This document shows, piece by piece, positions 1 to 11,311 of a stretch of DNA of 64,000 bases. Origin of the DNA: Smallanthus sonchifolius (lineage: Eukaryota > Streptophyta > Magnoliopsida > Asterales > Asteraceae); the NCBI GenBank assembly GCA_023525975.1, contig CM042030.1, positions 29,444,350 to 29,508,349 on the forward strand, written 5' to 3'. Position numbers and translations under genes: made by a program. Numbering within the stretch: the stretch's first letter is position 1; every line of letters starts with the position of its first letter. Below the pieces are notes generated by a model. That model was given only the letters and a program-made list of their open reading frames with translations, was not told the origin of the DNA and searched no databases.

Positions 1-1128
1 AATGGTTCGGGTTGCCACATTCATAACATGCACCCCCATTTGCAATAGCGGGAGTACCTTGATTAGTCACTTGGGTGTTGGTTTGGTTTGGTGGGTTGAC
101 TTGGCCCGCAAGAGCTTTGGCACTACCAACATTGACCGAATGGCCATATCTCCCACAATGAGTACAAAGGCGACATGGGATGCTTTGGGGATGATGATAG
201 TTGCAGGTGGCACAAAGCGGGTAGATTCCAACATATGGCTTTTTGGCCGGTGCTTGAACCATAGGTGTAGCTTGGTTAACAGGAATAGTAGGAGTGACCA
301 CAGCAAAATTTCTAGCCTTTCTCTTCTTATTATGCCGGGAGGGTTCAGTTATGGCTTCTTTGTTGTGGGTGGAAGGAGTTGCAGTGTCGGAGACTTTCTT
401 TGTGCCCTTTTTAGTAAGAGTCCCCGCCTTCACATGATTATCGGTTAAGGTAGCGGACAAACGGATCGCATCCTCAAGTGTTACAGGATTTCTTCCTAGG
501 ACAGTATCTTGAATTTGCCTAGGTAGTCCCCCAATATACTTTTCAATGCAGCAGGACAAAGGAGTGACCATGTGGGGCACGAGAAGACTTAACTTGTGAA
601 ACCGAGTTGTATATGCCAAGCTTTCACCACTATCTTGGGCAAGATCCCAAAATTCGGCTTCAAGTTTCTTCACTTCATTTCGAGGACAAATTCCTCAGTC
701 ATTAGCCTTTTAACTTCATCCCAAGGTAAGGCCATTGCTACATCCACACCTCTATTTCTTTTCTCCCCATTCCACCACGTGAGTGCCCGTTTTTGTAGGA
801 CACTTGTGGCATGACGAACACGAAGGTTGTCAGGGCAGTCACTATTAAGAAAGGTATTCTCAATGCTTTCGAACCATTGAAGGAGTCCAGTAGCTCCTTC
901 GGTACCATAGAACTTGGGAGGATTACACGAGTTGAAATGTTTGAAAATGCATTGAGATGGGTTGTTACCACCATTTCCACTATTACCACCATTACCACTA
1001 TTACTACCATTTCCACCATTGTTGCCATTGGTGGCACTATTAGATTGAGTGAGTTGTGTCACGAGTTATGCAAGAATAGCAGCAATGTCGGTATTGGTGT
1101 TGGCCGCGGGAGCACGACGAGGAGGCAT
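1..1128 (-). pseudogene. gag of element A1, broken
   Basis: Gag protein of a Ty3/gypsy element, which would build the cytoplasmic virus-like particle and bind the RNA. The start at 1128 (MPPRRAP) matches the starts of A2 and G gag. Recognisable parts are the Asn/Gly-rich tract, the core motif FKHFNSCNPPKFYGTEGA and, near the left edge, zinc-knuckle residues CYECGNPNH, whose usual Gly before His is Asn. Two lesions are visible against G gag. A CAA codon near 1068 has become TAA. One T is missing near 690 in the EEF-C region, shifting the frame. The remaining zinc-knuckle region lies in other frames. Not functional. Confidence 0.85.
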
Positions 1129-1840
1129 TCTACAGATTTTCACAAGACAAGAAAAGATGTAAGAACTTATGAGAATTGTTTGGATTTAATAGAATAAGAT
1201 AACAACATAAATAGATAATCATAGTTTGGATTGTACTCAAATGGTGATATAATCACTCGAATACTATGACACATTAAGGTTAATTAAACTTATATAATTT
1301 TCAAGGAGACATGCTTTAGCCTATAAATAAACACTCATCTCGGGAATTCCCAGGAAAGCATACGGGTCCCTCGGTTGTTTAGGATTTATGCGAAATGCAT
1401 TCCTAGACAGAAAACCCAAAATACAGGTGTCACTTTTCCAGATTGCACGTGTCCTCAAATAATTAACAAAGCTTAAAAACCTTAACGAGGAAATAAAGAA
1501 ATTTTATGGATCTAGCATCATGAAGTTTCCACATGCTTAGAAAGATAAAGATAGAGAAGAAGATAAGGATATTATGAGGTTTTAGGCTATAGGAAAGGAT
1601 ATTGTTTATTTAATTTATTATTTAAGTATATACTAATAAGTCTTGGATTTTTAACAATTAAGTCATCAAATAAAATAATAACTAATCATAGTAAGCATGT
1701 AGCACATAGCATGTAACATATAACACGTAGCATATAACATGTAATCATGAAACATAGCATAAGTAGGTGTCCTAAAGTTATAGTCTAGGTCAAAGTGTCT
1801 AATAACCTAATTCCCTATAACCAAGGCTCTGATACCAATC
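1129..1840 (-). other. A1 untranslated leader with primer-binding site
   Basis: Non-coding leader between the 5' LTR and gag. The minus strand reads TGGTATCAGAGC at 1837-1826, complementary to the 3' end of plant initiator methionine tRNA, starting 3 bases inside the LTR end. The leader closely matches those of A2 (31473-32178) and G (43203-43842), including a GGGAATTCCC palindrome. No gene seen. Confidence 0.85.
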
Positions 1841-3392
1841 TGTCACACCCCGACCGATGGCGGAATCATCGGGGCGGGACATGTAGACTGTTCATAAGCA
1901 CAAGGTTGACTAAATTGAAATATATTAATTGTCAAATTCCATTACAAACATTCAATCAAAAGTAATTCCAAGAAAAGAAACATAATTGAAATACATAAGT
2001 TCTTTATTTATTTTAACTAAGTCCAAGCCTATATGTAGCACATCTTGATCAATCTCACATATTAGGACCTGAAACATGAATAAAATAAAGTCAACTAAAA
2101 AGTTGGTGAGTATAACACAGGTTTGTATATAGATAGCATATAGTTGTAAAACAAATCCTTACATAACATGATAAATAAGGCATTTATGGGGAGCAGCTAT
2201 TGTGTAATCAAGTATAATCAAACCTTTGTAACTAGCATGCAAATTGTGTTGTCGGTATCAATCACCCCAATCTGGGTGGGTTTGTCAGACTCAATAGATC
2301 TATCATTGAAAACCGTTGGCTTGAATAGTTAATGATTGCACATAAGCATAGCTAACAAAGATACTAGATAAAATAAAGATCCTTGAAATGCACAAGTTAA
2401 CATAAAGTGTAATGTATATGATATTAATAGTGTGCACAAAAGTTTAAGTCTAAAGTTGCATTTGGACTTGTGTAAAAAGTCATTGATTTGTAATTGAAAG
2501 TATTGAATAAAATATAAAGTTTGAAAGAAAATTTTTAAAATATTTTGATTAAGATTTGAGTTTGAATAATTAAATAAGTAATATAAATGATTATTGTTTA
2601 TGAAAACATTGTAAGTATTAGTTATAATTTAGTATAAATAATTAATTGTTTTTGTTTATATATAAATTAAATAAATAATCATTTCTTTATTTATTTATTT
2701 ATAATATATGTAACGTAAACATTAAAATACTTTTTAAGGTTTAACAATAAATGTAAATTAAATTTTATAAACTTTAAATAAATAATTTTCTATTTATTCC
2801 AAGACTAAATATTTGATCTTTCTAAATAGGATTAAATGCATTTTTATAAAAATCAACTATTTTTATTTTACAATTTAATCAGAATATTTATTGTTTGAAA
2901 AATATATAAAATTATAATTCTGCCAAAAATTTAACTCACACACGATCGTGCCTGGGAAGGGCACGATCGTGCTCGAACCACGGGCGCGACCATGCTAGTC
3001 AGGGCGCGACCGTGTTGATCAAACCGAATGCACAAATGGGTTGTTCTCTAGGCACGATCGTGTCCTGGACTAGGCACGACCGTGTCTAGGGTTTTGAGGC
3101 ATGACTAAGTCTAGTCAAAGGCATGACTGGGTCTGAGTGTGTGAGGCACGACCGCGCTGGTATATGGCGCGGCCGTGTCTCATGAAGCACGACCGCGCTG
3201 TATGATTAGCGCGACCGTGTCTGTTCCAAAACAGATTCAATTTGACTAATTCTTATATTGTAAATGTTGGAATTCATGGGGCTTTCACCCATTAGATCAT
3301 CACGAATCTTTTTGTAGAGATTAATTGTATTTAAAGCGTGTCTAAGATTCGATTCGATTAAATCTATTTTGAACGAAAACTAGACTCTGGTT
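1841..3392 (-). repeat. A1 5' LTR, inner portion
   Basis: The plus strand starts TGTCACACCCCGACC, the reverse complement of the GGTGTGACA end of A2's LTRs. It holds the conserved CAAC/GTTG hairpin (2092-2105) and, at about 2945-3225, an array of GCACGATCGTGC-like palindromes (consensus GGCACGACCGTG and complement). It is interrupted at 3392 by element B and resumes at 10512. The 5 bases TGGTT at 3388-3392 are repeated at 10507-10511. Confidence 0.9.
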
Positions 3393-3896
3393 TGTAACAT
3401 CCCGAGTTTTAGAGCACGAGAGAATTCACGAGGAATTAATACTTAAATAAAAAGAAAGGAAGCGGGCTTGGGCCGGGGTGTATGGGCCGAAAGGGGAAGA
3501 GTTTGGGCCCTTTTAAGCCTCAAGATAAGCCAAAAGCCCTCATTTGCATCATCCATTTCCGTTTTCTAGAGAGAGAGAGGAGGGAGAGTCTAGAGAGAGA
3601 AGTCCCGGTTTTTGGATTAGAGCCTCAAGGATCATTAGCAAGAGTCTCGTGAGTGTTTAGCAACGAAAAGGAAGTGATTACAGGTAACCGATTCTCCTAG
3701 ATCTGAGTTTTAGTTCATTTTTGGGTTTTTCGGGTTTCGGGTGAAAAGATTATGTTTGAACAGATGAAACTGAAAGATAAGAATAGATTTGAGTTCCTTA
3801 ATGGAAAACGAACGTTTTGAATGCAAACAGGTTCGGGATCTTGAAGTGATCAGACCCGAATGCGAAAGTTAGGGTTTTTTCGCCAAGAACAGGTCG

Positions 3897-4050
3897 TGCG
3901 CACTTGCTAAGTGCGCACAGAGCAGGTCCTGCGCACTTGCTAAGTGCGCAGGAAGAGAGATCTGCGCACTTGCTAAGTGAGCAGGAAGGGAAGTCTGTGC
4001 ACTTGCTAAGTGCGCAAGAAGCAGAGTCTGCGCACTTGCTAAGTACGCAG
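3897..4050 (+). repeat. Palindrome array in B 5' LTR (5 units)
   Basis: Five near-perfect inverted repeats at 3897-3917, 3928-3952, 3962-3983, 3996-4016 and 4028-4050. The arms are TGCGCACTT and AAGTGCGCA around a 3-base centre (GCT). Spacers are unrelated and purine-rich. Arm variants include one G.U-compatible change (TGTGCACTT). The same array is in the 3' LTR (about 8214-8369). Both strands read open across it, a by-product of the repeat length. Confidence 0.85.
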
Positions 4051-4337
4051 GCATCAGGTCTGATTAAGTGAAGTCAGTATGTTAGAGTAGTTAAACCATT
4101 AGAGTCGGTAGTGGTCTGATGTGTATTTAACTAATCAATTCAGATCGGAAGTGACGTTGTTGGACCTTGTTTAGGACAACCCGAATTAGCTTACCAGGTG
4201 AGTTCTAATCCCCTTTTTGCCTTCTTTAGGGGTGGTGTGCATACTTAGTGTAAAGTGTTTATTATATTTTATATATTATAAACTAAAGAGAAAAGCTTTG
4301 TTTTAGTGAAAGGTTTAAAAGAGGCAAAAGTATGTTT

Positions 4338-4841
4338 TCAGTAAAGTAAGATATATTTTATGGCAAGCGTTTACTATATTTCCATATACATAAACAAAGG
4401 CATAATATATATGTTAGTATGTTCAAGTAAAGCAAGTTATATTTTATGGCAAGCGTTTACTATATTTTCATATACATAAACAAAGGCATAATATATATGT
4501 TAGTATGTTCAAGTAAAGCAAGTTATATTTTATGGCAAGCGTTTACTATATTTCATATACATAAACAAAGGCATAATATATATGTTAGTATGTTCAAGTA
4601 AAGCAAGTTATATTTTATGGCAAGCGTTTACTATATTTTCATATACATAAACAAAGGCATAATATATATGTAAGTATGTTCAAGTAAAGCAAGTTATATT
4701 TTATGGCAAGCGTTTACTATATTTCATACACATAAACAAAGGCATAATATATATGTTAGTATGTTCAAGTAAAGCAAGTTATATTTTATGGCAAGCGTTT
4801 ACTATATTTTTATATACATAAACAAAGGCATATTATATATG
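4338..4841 (+). repeat. 86-bp tandem repeat in B 5' LTR (6 copies)
   Basis: Direct repeats of 85-86 bp containing TTATGGCAAGCGTTTACTAT and CATAAACAAAGGCATAATAT. Copies differ in a T run (TTTTC or TTTC) that tends to alternate, so the higher-order unit is about 171 bp. The 3' LTR has ten copies. Confidence 0.92.
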
Positions 4842-5064
4842 AAAGTTATGAACAAGATTTACAGAAAGTTTTATGAACAGTTTTTCCTTCGGGAATATGT
4901 ACCAGTTTGTAAAGGTCCTTGAGACAGATGTTACTTGTACAAGATGTCAGATATGGGTGCTACCCATTAGTAAGAGTTTCAGTGGCTCGTTAACAGTTAT
5001 ACAATTGGAATGAGTGACGGCGGTTGCTCGGGGGACTACGCAATCCCCCATGTACCAGTTAAGC

Positions 5065-5402
5065 GGTATTGATCACGAGGACAATACCCGGTTTTGATCA
5101 CGAGGACAACATCGTGTCATGTGGTGTTGCCCGTAAGGACAACATCATTGGGTCATGAGGACCCAGAAGGTATTGATCACGAGGACAATACCAGTATGTA
5201 ACAGAATTGACGGATAAGCGGTAGTGTCGGTTCATGGTGTAAGCCATGGGGGCATTGACCAGGTACTTGTCGGTTCATGGATGTAAGCCATGAGGGCAGT
5301 ACAGTAAAGATGAATTGACGGATAAGTGGTACTGATCACGAGGACAATACCAGCAGTGATAAGAATTGACGGTTAAGCGGTATTGATCACGAGGACAGTA
5401 CC
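5065..5402 (+). repeat. Hairpin series with constant loop, B 5' LTR
   Basis: Nine short inverted repeats. Six have 24-base spacing with a 10-base loop, mostly ATCACGAGGA (one CCCGTAAGGA), at 5065-5088, 5090-5113, 5123-5146, 5169-5192, 5328-5351 and 5379-5402. Their stems vary: GGTATTG/CAATACC, GGTGTTG/CAACATC and GGTACTG/CAGTACC (the last fully paired in the 3' LTR). Others are TGGGTC/GACCCA (5149-5165) and CATGG/CCATG (5233-5248, 5276-5292). The 3' LTR copy is at 9736-10073. Confidence 0.82.
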
Positions 5403-5854
5403 AACAGTGACAAGGAATTGACGGATACTTTATGAATGTTTTAAATTATGTTTTTGAAAAGTGTAGTATGTAAAGTTTTGCCTTAAGGGCAGTATGTATG
5501 TATGTATTAGTAAATCTTTTGTATAAATGATTTAAAGTAAACGTTAGAACTCACTCAGCGTTGCTGATTTTTAGTATGCATATCAGTTAAGTGTAGGTTT
5601 AGTTGATGGATGTGGATGCTTGGCTTAGAGAGAAGAGTTACCCGAAGATCAGTGTCTGGCATCCCGATTATGTTTATGTTATGTTTTAGTTTGACGTGGT
5701 TAAAGACAATTTGTATTAGACATGTTTATGTTTCCGCTGTGTATGATGAAGATTTTAATCGTTTCCGCTGTATTAATGAATGTCTTATGTTTAAAGTGCT
5801 ATGTGTTGATGAGTAAATCCAATAAGTGAGGTCTCCCGGGTTCGGGGCCTCACA

Positions 5855-6184
5855 AGTTGGTATCAGAGCCATAGTTTGAGAGATTTGGACATCCCCGATG
5901 TCCAGACTTAAACTGAGAATGGGACAAGTAGCGGATGCCAGTAACGGGTAACTCAAGCCAAAGCATCGGAAGCGTATAGTAAGTAAAGTTTACCTTTTAG
6001 AGTGTCAAGATAAGAATATAGGCTTTAGTGGAACCATGAAAGCGAATAAATGGAAAACAAGAAGTGATGTAATGGTTAATTGCAGATGGCCAGTGTATAT
6101 TAACATCTTACCTTACTTATTGTGTTCTACATATTCCCTAGCATGATGAAATTAAATCTTTTGTTCTCTATCTTTCTGTTAGAA
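5855..6184 (+). promoter_or_regulatory. B primer-binding site and leader
   Basis: TGGTATCAGAGC at 5858-5869 is complementary to the 3' end of initiator Met tRNA and would prime minus-strand DNA synthesis. The following approximately 315 bases form the leader up to the gag start. No gene seen in it. Confidence 0.92.
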
Positions 6185-7449
6185 ATGGCTAGACGTGGAG
6201 GAACTAGAGGAAGTGGAAGAGGAAGATGTGGTGGGCGTACAGGCCATCGCAGTGGGATCAGAATCAACCAAGAGATTGAGGGGAGTGTTCACACTACCCA
6301 TACTGATACGGTAGTCAGCCAACACAATGTTGAACATGTGGAAGGAGATGATCAGACGTTTGAGTTTGAACCAGTCGTACAAGCAGCTCTCGGTCATGAG
6401 TTTACCAGACTGCTGAAGGAAACCTTACCAGCCATACTAGACGAAGCGTTGAGGAGGGCCAAGGAGATCCCCAATGTAATCCCAGCCACTGAAGGGCCAG
6501 TGGTGCTTCCAGCTACGGGAGGACCAGTTCTGGTAGAGAATGTTACACCGCCAACTCGCGGGTGCGATTACAAGGCATTTCGTGGTTGTGATCCCCCTGA
6601 GCTAACTGGAGAGAAAGAAGCAGCTGATACTTTAGATTGGATCAATGGCATGGAATCCACCATCCGCCTCAGTGACTGCCGACCGGATCAAGCGGTCATG
6701 TTCGCAGCTAAGTCACTGAAAGGGGAGGCAGCACACTGGTGGGAGACTGTGAAGCAGGCAAAGGGTGACCAAGCGGTCGAACTAATGAGGTGGAATGATC
6801 TGAAAGCGTTAGTAATTGAGAAGTTTTGTCCTAAGAACGAAGTCCACAAGGTGGAGAGAGAGTTCCTAACGTTGCAAGCCGGACTAATGACTCACAGACA
6901 ATATACATCCAAGTACAACGAACTGGCACGCCTGGTGCCTCATCTTGTAACCACAGAGGAGAGGAGGATTCATTATTATGTTCAAAGGTTGCCTCCAAAG
7001 ATACGTACCTTTGTAAAGGCCAACACACCGAGTACCTTTGAATCGGTGGTTGTTCTGAGCGGGGTTGTCTATGATGACGTTGCCTCTGAAGTCATTTATG
7101 AAGCTTCTAAGAAACAAGCGGCTAAGCGGACTGGGAGGACCTTCAGGGTCCTAGTGATAGGAGGTCAAGGTTAGAAGCAGAGGGTCTGTGTGGAAAGTGT
7201 GGGAAAAGGCACGGAGGAGAGTGCAGAGCTGGGCAAGCGGGTTGCTTTAAGTGTGGAAAGTTTGGACACCAATCACGTGACTGCACGTCAAAGCCTAAGT
7301 GCCACAACTGTGGGGAGCCAGGGCATTTGAGCAGAGACTGTAGAAAGCGCAAAGAGCCGGAGGCGGGAGGATCCGGAAAGGGTAAGGGTGCAGAGAAGGA
7401 ACCTTACATCAACAAGGCCACAACAAGGGCCTACCAGATGACTCAGTAA
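6185..7449 (+). pseudogene. gag of element B, one frameshift
   Basis: Gag polyprotein of chromovirus/Tekay style and the only gene of element B. I take the ATG at 6185 (MARRGGTRGSGRG), which begins the same basic N-terminus as the C and D gags; an upstream in-frame ATG at 6122 is less likely. The capsid-like core contains HWWETVKQ, RHQYTSKYNE-like and LVPHLV motifs. The frame closes at 7174. Two CCHC zinc knuckles (CFKCGKFGHQSRDC and CHNCGEPGHLSRDC, about 7243-7340) follow a Cys-rich CGKCGKRHGGEC segment in the next frame, ending at 7449. The break looks like loss of one G in a G run near 7146. A true stop follows the zinc region, with no protease after it. Confidence 0.88.
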
Positions 7450-7706
7450 GGTACGTTGCAAAATCTTATTTGTGATATGCCAAGTTTATGATTTTATTTC
7501 CTTAAATGATTAGTTAGCCCCATCAGCTTAGAAGCCTTAGAACTAGATATTACCTGGATTAGATCCTCAGCGGTAGTTAATCACAATGGCCTTCATGACC
7601 AAGCTGCCTTGCATAGCTACGGTTTATGCCACCCATTCTGTGATTTGCTATCAGTATAGCTTATGACAGGTTTCGAGGACGAAACCTATTGTAAGGAGGG
7701 TAGACT
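7450..7706 (+). promoter_or_regulatory. B post-gag region, hairpin and polypurine tract
   Basis: About 250 non-coding bases replace the whole of pol. Near the end GGTTTCG and CGAAACC pair around AGGA (7669-7686), then comes the polypurine tract AAGGAGGGTAGA (7693-7704), the plus-strand primer, directly before the 3' LTR. The same hairpin and tract occur in D. Confidence 0.85.
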
Positions 7707-10506
7707 TGTAACATCCCGAGTTTTAGAGCACGAGAGAATTCACGAGGAATTAAAACTTAAATAAAAAGAAAGGAAGCGGGCTTGGGTCGGGGTGTATGGG
7801 CCAAAAAGGGAAGAGTTTGGGCCCTCATAAGCCTCAAGATCAGCCAAAAGCCCTCATTTGCATCATCCATTTCCGTTTTCTAGAGAGAGAGAGGAGGGAG
7901 AGAGTCTAGAGAGAGAAAGTCCCAGTTTTTGGATTAGAGCCTCAAGGATCATTAGCAAGAGTCTCGTGAGTGTTTAGCAACGAAAAGGAAGTGATTACAG
8001 GTAACCGATTCTCCTAGATCTGAGTTTTAGTTCATTTTTGGGTTTTTCGGGTTTTGGGTGAAAAGATTATGTTTGAACGGATGAAACTGAAAGATAAGCA
8101 TAGATTTGAGTTCCTTAATGGAAAACGAACGTTTTGAATGCAAACAGGTTCGGGATCTTGAAGTGATCAGACCCGAATGCGAAAGTTAGGGTTTTTTCAC
8201 CAAGAACAGGTCGTGCGCACTTGCTAAGTGCGCACAGAGCAAGTCCTGCGCACCTGCTAAGTGCGCAGGAAGAGAGATCTGCGCACTTGCTAAGTGAGCA
8301 GGAAGGGAAGTCTGTGCACTTGCTAAGTGCGCAGGAAGCAGAGTCTGCGCACTTGCTAAGTGCGCAGGCATCAGGTCTGATTAAGTGAAGTCAGTATGTT
8401 AGAGTAGTTAAACCATTAGAGTCGGTAGTGGTCTGATGTGTATTTAACTAATCAATTCAGATCGGAAGTGACGTTGTTGGACCTTGTTTAGGACAACCCG
8501 AATTAGCTTACCAGGTGAGTTCTAATCCCCTTTTTGCCTTCTTTAGGGGTGGTGTGCATACTTAGTGTAAAGTGTTTATTATATTTTATATATTATAAAC
8601 TAAAGAGAAAAGCTATGTTTTAGTGAAAGGTTTAAAAGAGGCAAAAGTATGTTTTCAGTAAAGTAAGATATATTTTATGGCAAGCGTTTACTATATTTTC
8701 ATATACATAAACAAAGGCATAATATATATGTTAGTATGTTCAAGTAAAGCAAGTTATATTTTATGGCAAGCGTTTACTATATTTTCATATACATAAACAA
8801 AGGCATAATATATATGTTAGTATGTTCAAGTAAAGCAAGTTATATTTTATGGCAAGCGTTTACTATATTTCATATATATAAACAAAGGCATAATATATAT
8901 GTTAGTATGTTCAAGTAAAGCAAGTTATATTTTATGGCAAGCGTTTACTATATTTTCATATACATAAACAAAGGCATAATATATATGTTAGTATGTTCAA
9001 GTAAAGCAAGTTATATTTTATGGCAAGCGTTTACTATATTTCATATACATAAACAAAGACATAATATATATGTTAGTATGTTCAAGTAAAGCAAGTTATA
9101 TTTTATGGCAAGCGTTTACTATATTTTCATATACATAAACAAAGGCATAATATATATGTTAGTATGTTCAAGTAAAGCAAGTTATATTTTATGGCAAGCG
9201 TTTACTATATTTCATATACATAAACAAAGGCATAATATATATGTTAGTATGTTCAAGTAAAGCAAGTTATATTTTATGGCAAGCGTTTACTATATTTTCA
9301 TATACATAAACAAAGGCATAATATATATGTTAGTATGTTCAAGTAAAGCAAGTTATATTTTATGGCAAGCGTTTACTATATTTCATACACATAAACAAAG
9401 GCATAATATATATGTTAGTATGTTCAAGTAAAGCAAGTTATATTTTATGGCAAGCGTTTACTATATTTTTATATACATAAACAAAGGCATATTATATATG
9501 AAAGTTATGAACAAGATTTACAGAGAGTTTTATGAACAGTAAAGTGAACAGTTTTTCCTTCTGGAATATGTACCAGTTTGTAAAGGTCCTTGGGACAGAT
9601 GTTACTTGTACAAGATGTCAGATATGGGTGCTACCCATTAGTAAGAGTCTCAGTGGCTCGTTAACAGTTGTACAATTGGAATGAGTGACGGCGGTTGCTC
9701 GGGGGACTACGCAGTCCCCCATGTACCAGTTAAGCGGTATTGATCACGAGGACAATACCCGGTGTTGATCACGAGGACAACATCGTGTCATGTGGTGTTG
9801 CCCGTAAGGACAACATCATTAGGTCACGAGGACCCAGAAGGTATTGATCACGAGGACAATACCAGTATGTAACAGAATTGACGGATAAGCGGTAGGGTCG
9901 GTTCATGGTGTAAGCCATGGGGGCATTGACCAGGTACTTGTCGGTTCATGGATGTAAGCCATGAGGGCAGTACAGTAAAGATGAATTGACGGATAAGTGG
10001 TACTGATCACGAGGACAGTACCAGCAGTGATAAGAATTGACGGTTAAGCGGTATTGATCACGAGGACAGTACCAACAGTGACAAGGAATTGACGGATACT
10101 TTATGAATGGTTTAAATTATGTTTTTGAAAAGTGCAGTATGTAAAGTTTTGCCTTAAGGGCAGTATGTATGTATTAGTAAATCTTTTGTATAAATGATTT
10201 AAAGTAAACGTTAGAACTCACTCAGCGTTGCTGATTTTTAGTATGCATATCAGTTAAGTGCAGGTTTAGTTGATGGATGTGGATGCTTGGCTTAGAGAGA
10301 AGAGTTACCCGAAGATCAGTGTCTGGCATCCCGATTATGTTTATGTTATGTTTTAGTTTGACGTGGTTAAAGACAATTTGTATTAGACATGTTTATGTTG
10401 AAGATTTTAATCGTTTCCGCTGTATTAATGAATGTCTTATGTTTAAAGTGCTATGTGTTGATGAGTAAATCCAATAAGTGAGGTCTCCCGGGTTCGGGGC
10501 CTCACA
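7707..10506 (+). repeat. Element B 3' LTR (2800 bp)
   Basis: Same order of parts as the 5' LTR but about 338 bp longer, because the 86-bp tandem repeat (about 8650-9495) has ten copies instead of six. GGTGAGTTCT is at 8514-8523 and AGAACTCACT at 10213-10222. It ends CTCACA at 10506, followed by the target copy TGGTT. Confidence 0.93.
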
Positions 10507-10511
10507 TGGTT

Positions 10512-11311
10512 CGTGGTGATTCCTGTATTGTAAGCCTAAATTGGATTAGGGCTTTTGATTAGTAGACTAAAACGTAAGTGTGAGAGGCTTCAATTACCCG
10601 CAAGGACGACGAATTGGCAGTGTTCGGTAGAGAGAAATTCCGGTGACGACGGGTTGGGTTTCGGGCGCCTTCTTCTGCAATTCCGACTGACTCGGTGTTC
10701 TCGGGAGCTTCAGAGAGGATTGATAGAATGTTGGTTTAGGATAATCGTAATCAGAATGGTAAATTCGACGGTCTTGTGAGAGAATTGGGTGGTTATGAGT
10801 TGAATCGACGAAATTTTGTTTGTTTGCTGTAATTGTTATGATTAAAAGAGCTAATTGAGTTTGTTAATGGTGAAAACGCGTCGAACGGTTATGAAATCGA
10901 ACGTCTCTGTGATTAAAGTCTGTATTTACATTTCAACTGATGAGAGGCGCGACCGTGCCAATATGAGGCGCGACCGTGCCAAGGCACCGGGCGCGACCGT
11001 TCCGAAGCAAGGCGCGCGACCGTGCCATAGCACTTGGCGCGACCGTGCCAGAACGAGGCGTGACCGTGCCTATTAGGGTTTCTTGTAAATTTTCAACATC
11101 AGACCTTGTAACTTTAGTCTTTTGACGTATTGGTATAAATAGATACTTATGTAGTGTTTTAATAGAATATAACCGAGTAACATTTGTGGATTTGCATTGA
11201 AGTATAGTATTTAATTGATTGTACGAATAGAACAAAACAGTGCACTAGAATTGAGTTTGAAATGCATTACATTGAATTGAAATACGGATACTAGAAATCA
11301 GAAATGTTACA
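10512..11311 (-). repeat. A1 5' LTR, outer portion
   Basis: Continuation of the A1 LTR after element B. Its right end reads GAAATGTTACA, so the LTR starts TGTAACATTTC on the minus strand, matching A2 at 28440. At about 10940-11075 it holds a GCGCGACCGTGCC-type array, the counterpart of A2 28680-28792. Open frames here are short and shared with no known protein. Confidence 0.9.

Larger units (their letters stand above)
3393..5854 (+). repeat. Element B 5' LTR (2462 bp)
   Basis: Starts TGTAACATCCCGAG and ends GGCCTCACA. In order it holds a GAGAGA tract (about 3570), a palindrome array (3897-4050), GGTGAGTTCT (4197-4206) followed by a CCCC/GGGG pair, six 86-bp tandem repeats (about 4338-4841), a hairpin series (5065-5402), AGAACTCACT (5546-5555), the hairpin CAGC-GTT-GCTG (5556-5566) and CAG at 5586. 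The primer site follows the LTR end by 3 bases. No convincing TATA box was located. Confidence 0.93.
3393..10506 (+). mobile_element. Complete gag-only Ty3/gypsy element B
   Basis: Full-length, 7.1-kb LTR retrotransposon inserted in the A1 LTR and bounded by TGGTT (3388-3392 and 10507-10511). Order: 5' LTR 3393-5854, primer site 5858-5869, leader, gag 6185-7449, polypurine tract 7693-7704, 3' LTR 7707-10506. The 1.85-kb interior has no protease, reverse transcriptase, RNase H or integrase. This layout fits the plant TR-GAG class of non-autonomous elements. The LTRs look nearly identical by eye apart from tandem-repeat number, so insertion was recent. Much of its LTR matches the LTRs of C and D, suggesting a C/D-type element supplied pol. 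Confidence 0.93.
1..11311 (-). mobile_element. Ty3/gypsy element A1, 5' part only
   Basis: Minus-strand LTR retrotransposon running off the left edge. Reading leftwards from 11311 it has a 5' LTR (11311-10512, then 3392-1841 after the inserted element B), an initiator-Met primer site (1837-1826), a leader and a broken gag. It lies inside the RNase H region of a copia element; the 5 bases beside the LTR start (11312-11316, GTATG) should be one target-site copy, the other lying outside the window. Gag and LTR ends match A2 and G, so these are one family group. Pol and 3' LTR are not in view. Confidence 0.88.

Noticed and set aside
2945..3225. CRISPR-like repeat array
   Set aside because: Units are palindromic, of uneven spacing and inside plant LTRs; spacers are not uniform and no cas genes exist.
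3869..4054. Repetitive minus-strand peptides over palindrome arrays (also 8186-8371, 57157-57360)
   Set aside because: They are translations of the tandem palindromes in LTRs; periodicity comes from the DNA repeat, not a protein.
7140..7175. Programmed frameshift in element B gag
   Set aside because: Zinc knuckles are normally in the gag frame in this family (C, D, E), and the break fits simple loss of a G; no slippery site plus structure is evident.
10855..11076. Arg-rich repeat peptide (RRDRA...)
   Set aside because: Translation of the GCGCGACCGTGCC array in the A1 LTR.
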